DNA from: DATBFX01 sp036558305
GTDB lineage: Bacteria; Chloroflexota; Chloroflexia; Thermomicrobiales; UBA6265
Reading direction: 5' to 3'
NCBI GenBank assembly: GCA_036558305.1
Contig: DATBFX010000114.1
Location: forward strand, 1 to 34,042
DNA: 34,042 nt
The translations under genes and the position numbers were made by a program. The notes beneath the pieces were generated by a model, which saw nothing but the letters and a program-made list of their open reading frames with translations, ran no database searches and was not told where the DNA came from. Positions 7,347 through 15,063 of the stretch are shown in pieces (the first letter of the stretch is position 1; each line of letters opens with the position of its first letter).

Positions 7347-7382
7347 GGGCGGACAGCGCCCAGAGGGCACCCGGTCCGCCCC
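7346..7382. terminator. GC-rich hairpin between convergent nfi and methylmalonyl-CoA mutase genes
   Basis: GGGGCGGAC (7346-7354) pairs perfectly with GTCCGCCCC (7374-7382). The loop holds most of CCCAGAGGGCACCCGG (7359-7374), a near-copy of the sequence at 2239-2254. The position between two convergent stops suits a bidirectional terminator, though no T-run is present. It also belongs to the dispersed repeat family of this window. Confidence 0.55.
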
Positions 7383-7388
7383 GACGAA

Positions 7389-8972
7389 CTACGGCCGGTG
7401 CTCCCCAAACACGTGCCGCAACGCACCGGCGATCTGTCCCAACGTCGCGCCTGCCGAGAACGCGTCTTTCATCACCGGGAGCATGTTTTCGGCGCCTCGC
7501 GCCGCCGTCTCCACCGTCCGCAGGACGGCAGTGACCGCGTCCCCATCCTGGCGCGCCTTGTACTCGGTTACTCGCGCCGTCTGCCGGGCCACCGCTTCCT
7601 GGTCGATCCGTTGGATCGGGACGCGGACCGTCTCGTCCTCGGCGTACTTGTTGACGCCGACGACGATCTCATCGCCCCGTTCCCGCGCCAGCTCTCGCTC
7701 GTAGGCGTTCTCGGCGATCGCGTTCTGCACGTAGCCGCGCTCGATGGCGGTCACGGCGCCGCCCTGGTCGTCGATCCGCGCTAGCCACTCCCGCGCCTTC
7801 GCCTCCAACTCTTCGGTGAGACGCTCGACGAAGTAGGACCCGGCGAGGGGGTCGGCGGTGTCGGCGGCGCCAGTCTCTTCGGCGATCAGTTGCTGGGTGC
7901 GGAGTGCCAGGGTCGCGGCCTGCTCGGTCGGCAGCGCCAGCGCTTCGTCGTAGCCGTTGGCGTGCAAGCTCTGCGTGCCGCCGAGCACGGCCGCCAGCGC
8001 CTGGTAGGCGACGCGGACGACGTTGTTGAGCGGTTGCTGAGCGGTCAGGGTAACGCCGCCGGTCTGGGTGTGGAAGCGCAGCATCCACGATTTGGGATCG
8101 CGGGCGCCGAAGCGATCGCGCATGACCGTCGCCCACATCCGCCGTGCGGCGCGGTATTTCGCGACTTCCTCGAAAAAGCGGGAATGGGCGGCGAAAAAGA
8201 AACTCAATCGCGGGGCGAAGGCATCGACGTCGAGACCCGCCGCGATCGCCGCCTCGACGTAGGCGATCCCGTTCGCCAGCGTAAAGGCGATCTCCTGGGC
8301 GGCGGAGGAACCGGCCTCGCGGATGTGGTAGCCCGAGATGGAGATGGTGTTCCACGACGGCAACGCCTGCTGGCAGTAGCCGAAGGTGTCGACGACCAGA
8401 CGCATGGAAGGACGCGGTGGGAAGATGAAGGTGCCGCGCGCGGCGTACTCCTTGAGGATGTCGTTCTGGATCGTGCCCCCCAATTTCGCCGGATCGGCGC
8501 CCCGCTCCTCGGCGACGATCTGGTACATCAGCAGCAAGAGCGACGCCGGGGCGTTGATCGTCATCGAGGTCGTCACGGCCGTCTGATCGATGCCGTCGAA
8601 GAGCCGGCGCATGTCGTCGAGGGTGCTGATCGGCACGCCGACCCGCCCCACCTCGCCGAACGCCCGCGGATCGTCCGAATCGAGCCCGAGTTGGGTTGGC
8701 AGGTCGAAGGCGACGCTCAACCCGGTCTGCCCGCGCGCCAGCAGCAGCTTGTACCGCCGGTTGCTCTCCTCGGCCGAGGTGAACCCCGCGTACTGCCGCA
8801 TCGTCCAGCGGCGCCCCCGGTACATGGTCGGGTAGATGCCGCGGACGTAGGGGTACTCGCCCGGATCGGGCAAGTCGATCGGCACCGCGGGCGCGCGATA
8901 GACCGGTTCGATCTCGATCCCCGAGTCGGTGACGATGCAGTCTCTGTTGGTACGGGGACGGGTGTCGGTCAT
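7389..8972 (-). CDS. Methylmalonyl-CoA mutase, large (catalytic) subunit of a split enzyme
   Basis: A 527-residue TIM-barrel domain of the B12-dependent acyl-CoA mutases, interconverting methylmalonyl-CoA and succinyl-CoA. Residues that separate true methylmalonyl-CoA mutases from isobutyryl- or hydroxyisobutyryl-CoA mutases are of the methylmalonyl type: Tyr61 in WTMRQYAGF and Arg179 before GTFIFPP. The catalytic Tyr215-His216 pair is in SISGYHIREAG. The protein ends after this domain and lacks the C-terminal cobalamin-binding DxHxxG domain, so a separate small subunit must be encoded elsewhere. I start at ATG 8972 (MTDTRP); the open frame runs to 9050, but those extra codons are encoded by the TAGCCGG repeat. 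The epimerase gene lies 106 bp upstream on the same strand. Confidence 0.93.
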   Translation of the reverse strand: MTDTRPRTNRDCIVTDSGIEIEPVYRAPAVPIDLPDPGEYPYVRGIYPTMYRGRRWTMRQYAGFTSAEESNRRYKLLLARGQTGLSVAFDLPTQLGLDSDDPRAFGEVGRVGVPISTLDDMRRLFDGIDQTAVTTSMTINAPASLLLLMYQIVAEERGADPAKLGGTIQNDILKEYAARGTFIFPPRPSMRLVVDTFGYCQQALPSWNTISISGYHIREAGSSAAQEIAFTLANGIAYVEAAIAAGLDVDAFAPRLSFFFAAHSRFFEEVAKYRAARRMWATVMRDRFGARDPKSWMLRFHTQTGGVTLTAQQPLNNVVRVAYQALAAVLGGTQSLHANGYDEALALPTEQAATLALRTQQLIAEETGAADTADPLAGSYFVERLTEELEAKAREWLARIDDQGGAVTAIERGYVQNAIAENAYERELARERGDEIVVGVNKYAEDETVRVPIQRIDQEAVARQTARVTEYKARQDGDAVTAVLRTVETAARGAENMLPVMKDAFSAGATLGQIAGALRHVFGEHRP

Positions 8973-8989
8973 GACGAAGCCTTTAGTCG

Positions 8990-9098
8990 GTAGCCGGTAG
9001 CCGGTAGCCAGTAGCCGGTAGTGTCTCGCGAACGACGGCACGGACGCCACCTGCCACCGAGCGACGTCAGTCGGTCTCCTACCGGCTACCGGCTACCA
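8990..9098. repeat. Inverted TAGCCGG heptamer arrays between the mutase and epimerase genes
   Basis: The left arm (8990-9021) holds four tandem heptamers of GTAGCCG/GTAGCCA plus GTAG. The right arm (9079-9098) holds the reverse complement, CTACCGG repeated. The arms share a 19-bp perfect complement and are separated by about 57 bp. The right arm encodes the last residues (VAGSR) and the TAG stop of the epimerase. The left arm lies in the leader of the mutase gene. Confidence 0.85.
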
Positions 9099-9519
9099 GC
9101 TCGTCGGTCTCGACCAACTCCGTCAGCACCCCGTTGCACGACTCCGGATGGACAAACGCAATGCGCCACCCGTGCGCGCCCCGTCGGGGGACCGAATCGA
9201 TCAATCGGACGCCGACGGTGGCGAGGCGGTCGAGGGAGCCCTGGAGGTCGGGGACGCGGTAGGCGACGTGGTGCATGCCCTCGCCGCGTTTGTGCATGAA
9301 GCGGGCGATGGCACCGTCGGGGTCGGTCGGCTGGATCAACTCGACGTGGCCGGGACCGGCCCGGAAGGTCACGGCGATGACCCCCTGCTCGGTCATCTCG
9401 AACCGCTCGCCGTCGGCGAAACCGAGCGCCGCGTACTGCTCGACGGCCGCGTCGATGTCGGCGACGACGATGCCGACGTGGTGGAGATCGAAAAGCGGGA
9501 GGGTGCCGAGGTGGCTCAT
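9079..9519 (-). CDS. mce: Methylmalonyl-CoA epimerase
   Basis: A 146-residue VOC-fold (glyoxalase/bleomycin resistance superfamily) protein, the normal size for methylmalonyl-CoA epimerase. It interconverts the (S) product of propionyl-CoA carboxylase and the (R) substrate of the mutase. Metal-site residues fit the family: H14 in LHHVGI, E60 in GHVELIQ, H84 in GMHHVAY and E135 in LTELVE. The neighbouring mutase gene makes the assignment strong. It starts 15 bp after the PBP2 stop and is probably cotranscribed with the cell-wall genes. No strong ribosome-binding site precedes the ATG. Its final five codons and stop lie in the TAGCCGG repeat, so the original C-terminus may have ended differently. 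Confidence 0.92.
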   Translation of the reverse strand: MSHLGTLPLFDLHHVGIVVADIDAAVEQYAALGFADGERFEMTEQGVIAVTFRAGPGHVELIQPTDPDGAIARFMHKRGEGMHHVAYRVPDLQGSLDRLATVGVRLIDSVPRRGAHGWRIAFVHPESCNGVLTELVETDELVAGSR

Positions 9520-9534
9520 GCGCGGGGGAAGGGG

Positions 9535-12135
9535 CTAATCATTGGCGCTGCCGTCCCCGACGGCGGGTCCGTCCGTTGTGGTCGGAGTGGCCCGTCCGGC
9601 CGCGGGTGTTGCCGGGTCGGTCTGGAACACGCTGGGATCGGGGGCCGGGAATTTCTCGCCGATCGGGTTCTTGTCCTCGCGCAACACCAGTCCGCGCTTC
9701 CGCTTGCCGGTCAGCTCGAAATAGGCGCGCATGACGCGGTCGGCGATCGGCACGGCGTAGGTCGAACCCTCGCCGCCGTCGTTGAGGAAGACCGTCACCA
9801 CGACTTCGGGTTTGTCGAACGGGGCGTAACAGGTAAACCAGGCGTGGGAGTGGTTGTAGAGACCGCTGTCGAGCTTGGCGCCGATCTCCGCGGTGCCGGT
9901 CTTGCCGGCGAGGACAATCGGCTCCTCGCCGTCGGGATTCGTCTTTGGCCACTTGGAAACGACTTCGCCCGTGTCCCGGTCGGTGGAATGGTTCGCCGTC
10001 CCGGAATCGTTGTTGACGACGCGCCACATCCCCTGGCGTACCAGATCGAGGTGGTGACTCAGGATTTTGATTCGGCGCCGCCGTTTCGTCTGGAACGGTT
10101 GGAGGGCTTTCTGGTTGTCGTCGACGATCTCGTGCAGCAAGCGCGGTTGGTAGACCGTGCCGCCGTTCGCGATCACCGCGGTGTTCAGGGAGAGTTGGAG
10201 CGGACTCGCCTCCAGGAAGCCCTGGCCGATCGAGGTGTTGATGGTGTCGCCGGCCGACCAGCCGTCGTTGAACGTTTTTTGCTTGTACTCGGGGTCCGGC
10301 ACGATGCCCTTTGCCTCGAACGGCAACTCGATCCCGGTCGCCTGACCGAACCAGAACCGCTTGGAGAGATTGCTGTGGATCTTGTCGATACCGAGCCCCT
10401 TAAAAAAGTGTTCGTCGCCTTGGCGGCCCGAAAAGTAGTAGTCGCGGTAGCTCAGGAAGTCGTCGCTGCCGTCGAGTTGCTTCTTTGGCGTGCCGACGTT
10501 GTAGAAGTAGACGTCGCACGACTGTTCGATCCCGCTCAAGAGGTCAAGTTGCCCGTGTCCCTGGTCGCCGGCATGTTGCCAGCAGAGATACGGCACGCCG
10601 CGCGTGATGTCCCAGGTGAACGGCACGTAGATGCCGCCGGTGCAGGTGAAGGTGGTGTTCTCGTCGATCACCTTTTCGTGCAGTGCGGCCATCGCGGTGA
10701 AGAGCTTGATCGTCGAACCGGGCGGGAACTGGTTGGCGTAGGCGTGGTTGATCAGCGGTTTGTGGGGATCGTTGTTGTACTCGTCGAATTTGCGGAAGGA
10801 GATCCCGTCGACGAAGAGTTGGTTGTCGTAGGTGGGGTAGCTGACGAGGGCCAGCACCTCGCCGTTGCGGGGATCGAGGACGACGACCGCACCCGAGCCG
10901 GCGTCGTACTCGCGGGGCTCGTTCCCCGCAGCCGCGTCCGCCGCGCCCCGGTCTTCGTTGGAGAACTTCAGGCCGTCCGCCAGCGCCTGCGTCGCCAGCG
11001 CCTGGAGTTCGAGGTCGATCGTCAACTTGATGTTGCGACCGGGGACCGACGGGTTTTCTTTGATGACTTCCCGCTCGAACCCCATGCCGTCGATCTGGGC
11101 GTACTTGCCGCCCTTGCTCCCCCGCAGGAGTTCTTCCTGGGTCAACTCGATCCCGTTTTTGCCGATGATGTCGTCCGGCTCGTAGATCGCGTTGCCGCCC
11201 GGCGTCAGGTTGGCCGGGTCCGTGAGCTCCGCCTCGTCGATTTTGCCGACGTAGCCGAGGATGTGCGACATCGCCTCGCCGCCCGGATAGGCGCGGACGA
11301 GCGCGGAGTCGTCGAGTTCGACGCCCGGCAGCTTGTTCCGGTTCGCCTCTAGCGTGAGTGCGATCTCGCGCGAGATCCCGCGCTTGAGCACGACCGGAGA
11401 GTCTCGCGCCGAGGTGTTGGCGACGAGGTAATCGAACTGGTTGACGACGCTGACGCCCGGTAACTCCTGGGCGACCGAGCGGATCATCGCCGCCTTGTCG
11501 GGGTCGAAGTTGTCGACGACGACGTAGTAGTTGTAGCTCGCCTCGCGCTTGATGCTCTCGACGAACTGCTCCATCTTGCTCTTCGGCGGCGGTCCCAGCC
11601 GTTTCGGCAGGCGGTCGATCAAGCCGACGACCGGTTGGTCGACCTGGTCGCTGTAGCCCATCAACCGGGCCAGACGGCGGTAGACCGTGTCCTCGGAACC
11701 GGCCGGCACCCCCTCCGGATCGACCATCAGCACTTCTGGCAGGCGGAGGGCGGTGATCAAGCGGTTGCGGACGCTCTCGTACTCCGGCGTCCCCTTCTTC
11801 GGCAGTTGGTCCGGCACGACGCGGATCTCCCAGACGCGGCGGTTTTCGGCCAGCGACCGCCCCTGCCGGTCGAAGATCAACCCGCGCGTCGCCTTGGTCT
11901 GGAACCACTTCTCGGTGGTGTCCTTGGTGATGGCGGTGTATTCGCTGCCCTTGATGATCTGCATGTAGCCGAGGCGACCGATCAGCGCCGCGAACCCGGC
12001 CAGGATCGTCCCCTTCATCAGGAACATGCGGCGGGTCAGGAAGATCTGATCGGAGCGGCGCCAGGTCGGCCGCCTGCCCTTGTGCTTGCGCTGACCCGGC
12101 GGATCGTAGGGGATCCGTTTGCGTCGCTTAAGCAT
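9535..12135 (-). CDS. mrdA: Penicillin-binding protein 2 (elongasome transpeptidase)
   Basis: An 866-residue class B penicillin-binding protein, longer than the usual 600-700. A basic cytoplasmic N-terminus precedes one membrane anchor (about 39-60), then the dimerisation/pedestal domain from about 80, and the transpeptidase domain from about 410. The active site is complete: S474-TIK477 (SxxK), S539-C-D541 (the SxD form common in PBP2) and K745-T-G747. It crosslinks lateral-wall peptidoglycan together with RodA and MreBCD. A Thr/Pro/Gly-rich tail of about 40 residues follows the catalytic domain, and insertions (for example the NNDPHKP and RQGDEHF regions) explain the extra length. The ATG overlaps the mreD stop by 8 nt (12128-12135), so the two are translationally coupled. 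Confidence 0.94.
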   Translation of the reverse strand: MLKRRKRIPYDPPGQRKHKGRRPTWRRSDQIFLTRRMFLMKGTILAGFAALIGRLGYMQIIKGSEYTAITKDTTEKWFQTKATRGLIFDRQGRSLAENRRVWEIRVVPDQLPKKGTPEYESVRNRLITALRLPEVLMVDPEGVPAGSEDTVYRRLARLMGYSDQVDQPVVGLIDRLPKRLGPPPKSKMEQFVESIKREASYNYYVVVDNFDPDKAAMIRSVAQELPGVSVVNQFDYLVANTSARDSPVVLKRGISREIALTLEANRNKLPGVELDDSALVRAYPGGEAMSHILGYVGKIDEAELTDPANLTPGGNAIYEPDDIIGKNGIELTQEELLRGSKGGKYAQIDGMGFEREVIKENPSVPGRNIKLTIDLELQALATQALADGLKFSNEDRGAADAAAGNEPREYDAGSGAVVVLDPRNGEVLALVSYPTYDNQLFVDGISFRKFDEYNNDPHKPLINHAYANQFPPGSTIKLFTAMAALHEKVIDENTTFTCTGGIYVPFTWDITRGVPYLCWQHAGDQGHGQLDLLSGIEQSCDVYFYNVGTPKKQLDGSDDFLSYRDYYFSGRQGDEHFFKGLGIDKIHSNLSKRFWFGQATGIELPFEAKGIVPDPEYKQKTFNDGWSAGDTINTSIGQGFLEASPLQLSLNTAVIANGGTVYQPRLLHEIVDDNQKALQPFQTKRRRRIKILSHHLDLVRQGMWRVVNNDSGTANHSTDRDTGEVVSKWPKTNPDGEEPIVLAGKTGTAEIGAKLDSGLYNHSHAWFTCYAPFDKPEVVVTVFLNDGGEGSTYAVPIADRVMRAYFELTGKRKRGLVLREDKNPIGEKFPAPDPSVFQTDPATPAAGRATPTTTDGPAVGDGSAND

Positions 12136-12619
12136 GACTCGGCACCATCCGACGATCCATCATCCCGGCCACCAGGTAGAGCGGCGGGACGAAGATCGAG
12201 TTCAGCAGGGCTTGCAAGAAGACGACCCGCATCACCGCGGCGAGCGGTAACCCGCCCGCCTCCACGCCCCGCACCAGCAGGAGGACGAGGGCGTGGACGA
12301 AGGTCGCCGCCACCGCGACGACGATCGGCACGATCAGGTTGCTGTGGAAAAAGCGCCGCCGGGCCAACCCGCCGAGGACGGCAACGCCGATCAAGGCGAG
12401 CGCGTTGGCGCCGAACGGATCGAGGGCGATCACGTCGAGCAACAACCCGAGCCCGAACGCCCAGATCACCCCCTCCGGAATCCCGCGCAACGCGCTCCAG
12501 ACGAGGAGGAGCACCAGCGTGACGTCGGGCAGGACGGCGAGCACGTTCATCGACGGCAAAACCGTCGCCTGAACGAGCGCCGCGAAGACGAGGAGGCAAG
12601 CGAAGAAAATCCGGGCCAT
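12128..12619 (-). CDS. mreD: Rod shape-determining protein MreD
   Basis: A 163-residue, highly hydrophobic protein with five to six predicted membrane helices. The conserved MreD segment GLLLDVIALDPFGANAL (about residues 58-74) is clear. MreD is the inner-membrane partner of MreC in the rod elongation complex. It is followed with an 8-nt overlap by the PBP2 gene, the usual mreD-mrdA order. Upstream it is separated from gatD by about 155 bp filled with heptamer repeats, so it may have its own promoter there or depend on read-through. Confidence 0.93.
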   Translation of the reverse strand: MARIFFACLLVFAALVQATVLPSMNVLAVLPDVTLVLLLVWSALRGIPEGVIWAFGLGLLLDVIALDPFGANALALIGVAVLGGLARRRFFHSNLIVPIVVAVAATFVHALVLLLVRGVEAGGLPLAAVMRVVFLQALLNSIFVPPLYLVAGMMDRRMVPSHA

Positions 12620-12625
12620 GGCGTT

Positions 12626-12740
12626 GAGTCGTTAGTCGTTAGTCGTTGGTCGTTAGTCGTCAAAACGGAGTGGTAGGTTGCAGTAGCATTTCGCAACCGT
12701 GATCGCGTTCTCACGACTGACGACTGACGACTGACGACTC
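12626..12740. repeat. Inverted GTCGTTA / CGACTGA heptamer arrays between gatD and mreD
   Basis: The left arm (12628-12661) is five consecutive GTCGTTA-like units. The right arm (12714-12740) is four CGACTGA-like units. In reverse complement the right arm matches the left over 27 bp except for a T/C difference at one position of each unit. Between them is a smaller stem, GGTTGC (12676-12681) with GCAACC (12693-12698). The element fills most of the gatD-mreD gap and could fold as one long hairpin in RNA. Confidence 0.85.
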
Positions 12741-12774
12741 TCTCGTGTCCGATCGTCGAGTGTACCACGCTCCC

Positions 12775-13497
12775 TCAGCGGGTCTTGACCGCGCGTTGGA
12801 CGGCGGAGGCATGGGCGACGACCTCGAGGTCGTCCAGGAGGGGCGGCAGTTCGACGGGGCCGCGGTCGCGACCGAGGCCGGTGGCGATCAGCCAGTCGGC
12901 GAGGCGCGGATTTTTCGGCAGGAGGGAGCCGTGGAGGTAGCAGCCGACGGCGTGCTTGGAGACCGCGCCTTCGGTGCCGTCGCGGCCGTTGTTGCCGCGA
13001 CCGATGCGGACGCGCCCCATCGGTTCGGTGCCCGGGCCGAGGTACGTCAAGCCGCTGTGGTTCTCGAACCCGACGAGCTCGCCCCAGCGACTCTCGACGA
13101 CGACGTTGCCGATGAAGCGCTCCGGGCCGGCGACGGTCGTCAGGTCGAACAAGCCGATCCCCGGCAAGGGCTCGCCGGCGTGGGGCCGGTACTCGTGCCC
13201 GAGCAATTGGTAGCCGCCGCAGACCGAGAGGATCGCCGCGCCTGCTTCGACCGCCGCCTTCAGCGCCTCACCCTTCGCGCCCTTGAGGTCTTCGGAAACG
13301 GCGATCTGCTCCTGGTCCTGTCCACCGCCGAAGAAGAAGACGTCGACGTCGATCGGGATCGCGTCGCCGATGCCGATTTCTTTCACCTCGGCCGGGATTC
13401 CTCGCCACCGTGCCCGCTGTGCCAGAGCGATCACGTTGCCGCGATCGCCGTAGATGTTCATCTTCGTTGGGTAGAGCCAACCGATCGTGAGGTGCAC
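12775..13497 (-). CDS. gatD: Lipid II isoglutaminyl synthase, glutamine amidotransferase subunit GatD
   Basis: A 240-residue class I (triad) glutamine amidotransferase of the CobB/CobQ-like type. The nucleophile is Cys93 in SVCGGYQLLG and the catalytic His is H189 in GCYLHGSLLPKNP; Arg127 matches the glutamine-binding Arg of characterised GatD. It releases ammonia from glutamine for MurT, which amidates the alpha-carboxyl of D-Glu in lipid II to D-isoglutamine. Start is GTG 13497 behind a G-rich ribosome-binding stretch. murT lies directly upstream, separated by a 120-bp gap occupied by a long palindrome. Length and motifs are standard. Confidence 0.93.
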   Translation of the reverse strand: MHLTIGWLYPTKMNIYGDRGNVIALAQRARWRGIPAEVKEIGIGDAIPIDVDVFFFGGGQDQEQIAVSEDLKGAKGEALKAAVEAGAAILSVCGGYQLLGHEYRPHAGEPLPGIGLFDLTTVAGPERFIGNVVVESRWGELVGFENHSGLTYLGPGTEPMGRVRIGRGNNGRDGTEGAVSKHAVGCYLHGSLLPKNPRLADWLIATGLGRDRGPVELPPLLDDLEVVAHASAVQRAVKTR

Positions 13498-13522
13498 GAG
13501 TCCGCCCCCTTGTCACCCATTC

Positions 13523-13608
13523 CGTAGGGGCGGGTCTCCGTGCCCGCCCTGCGGCTCAACGCCACGCTGCGTTCTTGAGGAGGGCGGGCACGGAGACCCG
13601 CCCCTACG
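13523..13608. repeat. Long perfect palindromic element between murT and gatD
   Basis: A 28-bp arm at 13523-13550, starting CGTAGGGGCGGGTCTC, is the exact reverse complement of 13581-13608. A 30-bp centre has a further short stem (CTCAA 13555-13559 with TTGAG 13575-13579). The element lies 10 bp after the murT stop and 26 bp before the gatD start. A transcript through it would form a very stable hairpin, so it may partly terminate or set the murT:gatD ratio. Related but diverged hairpins occur at 7346-7382 and 26214-26251. Confidence 0.88.
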
Positions 13609-13617
13609 ACAGATGCT

Positions 13618-15063
13618 TCATTGCTTCCAGAACGTCTCCACCGCGCCAAGTCCCGCCAGCACGCGCCGCAGTTCCAGCATCGCCGTGTACGTTGGCAAAA
13701 CGTATCCCGTCTCGCCCTCCGGCACGCTGGCGACGAATGCATCGAGCGCCCGCCGCAAATCGGACCCGAGGGAGGTGATTCGCGAAGCCGGCACACCGGC
13801 GTACTTCAGACGGTTAGCCATGTCGGCGCCGCGGAGACCGGTGGTGCTGAGGGGGGCCGCGCCTTCGGCCAGGAGTTCGAAATCGACGTCCCAGAGCCAG
13901 GAGACGTCGCGCCCGTCGGCGTCGAGGTCGTTGATCGCGATCAGCGTCGGCACCGCCAGACCGCCCGTCGCCGTCGTCAGCATCCGCAAAACCTCGTTGA
14001 AACCGACGGGGTTCTTGACCAGCGCCAGGACGAGGGTGCGTCCACGCAGCGTCACCCGCTCGATCCGGCCGAAGGCGGCGCGGAACGAGCCGAGCGCCCG
14101 CGCGATCGTCGCGTCGGCAACCCCCAACGCGCGGGCGGTCGTCGCGGCGGCGACGGCGTTGTAGACGTTGTAGAGGCCCGGCACGCCGACGTCGAGTGTC
14201 AGTGGTCGGGCTTCCCGGCCCGCCAGGGTCACGCGCAGCGCGCCCACACCTTTCAGCTCGACCTCCGTACCGGCCGCATCGAGTTGGGGGCGGGTATTGC
14301 CGCATTGCGGGCAGCGCCAGGCGCCGAGGTGGGAGACGTAGAGGGCGTCGTAGACCAGATCGGCACCGCAGCGGCGGCAGGCCGCCGCGTCGGCGGCATG
14401 GGGCAGGGCGTCGAGCCGGTAGCGGGTCTCGTCGAGTCCGAAGGAGATTCGCCGCGCCGGGAGATCGCCGGTTATCGCTGCCAGTGCCGGATCGTCGACG
14501 TTGACGACGAGGGTGGTCGTGGCGGGCAAGCGCGCCAGCGCGGCCTGCCAGCGGGTGGCGATGGTGTTGAGTTCGCCGTAGCGATCGAGTTGGTCGCGGA
14601 AGAGGTTGGTGAGGAGGATCACCCGCGGCCGGAGGAGATCGACCACCGCCGGGAATGCTGCCTCGTCGCTCTCGACGACCGCGGCGTCGCCTCGGGGGCG
14701 GCCGGTCACCGAGGCGTGGTCGGCAAAGGCAGCGGCTACCCCACGGACGAGGTTTGAGCCGGAGCGGTTGTGGACCACCCGGACGCCGTCGGCTTCCAGG
14801 ACGTCGGCGAGCATGCGGGAGGTCGTCGTTTTGCCGTTCGTGCCGGCGACGACGACGACGCCCCGGGGGAGGCGACCGGCCAGTTTGGTCAGCAGGGCAG
14901 GGTCGATGCGGTCGGCGACGAGTCCCGGTGCCGCGGTGCCGCCGCCCCGTCCGGCGCGCCGGATACCGGCGGAGGTCAGCTTCGCCGCCGCGATCGCGGC
15001 ACCGAGGCGGACGTCGGGGAACCGGCGGGTGCCGGTCACCGACTCAGGAACCGGATTCGCCAT
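13618..15063 (-). CDS. murT: Lipid II isoglutaminyl synthase, Mur ligase-like subunit MurT
   Basis: A 481-residue Mur-ligase-fold protein. The ATP loop is GTNGKTTTSRM (74-84). A Cys4 zinc ribbon typical of MurT interrupts the central domain (C229, C232, C251, C254). The C-terminal DUF1727 part has DVSWLWDVDFE, whose first Asp (D386) matches the residue required for MurT activity in Streptococcus pneumoniae. With GatD it uses ATP and glutamine-derived ammonia to amidate the second-position D-Glu of lipid II. The modification supports efficient crosslinking in Gram-positive bacteria, which fits the PBP2 gene downstream. The ATG overlaps the 3' end of mreC by 20 nt, so the two are coupled. Confidence 0.93.
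   Translation of the reverse strand: MANPVPESVTGTRRFPDVRLGAAIAAAKLTSAGIRRAGRGGGTAAPGLVADRIDPALLTKLAGRLPRGVVVVAGTNGKTTTSRMLADVLEADGVRVVHNRSGSNLVRGVAAAFADHASVTGRPRGDAAVVESDEAAFPAVVDLLRPRVILLTNLFRDQLDRYGELNTIATRWQAALARLPATTTLVVNVDDPALAAITGDLPARRISFGLDETRYRLDALPHAADAAACRRCGADLVYDALYVSHLGAWRCPQCGNTRPQLDAAGTEVELKGVGALRVTLAGREARPLTLDVGVPGLYNVYNAVAAATTARALGVADATIARALGSFRAAFGRIERVTLRGRTLVLALVKNPVGFNEVLRMLTTATGGLAVPTLIAINDLDADGRDVSWLWDVDFELLAEGAAPLSTTGLRGADMANRLKYAGVPASRITSLGSDLRRALDAFVASVPEGETGYVLPTYTAMLELRRVLAGLGAVETFWKQ

Noticed and set aside
8973..9050. N-terminal extension of the mutase to 9050
   Set aside because: The codons are encoded by TAGCCGG repeat sequence and the family begins near MTDTRP; ATG 8972 is the more likely start.
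12628..12661. A CRISPR-like array
   Set aside because: Units are 7 bp with no spacers, and no cas genes are present; these are simple tandem repeats.
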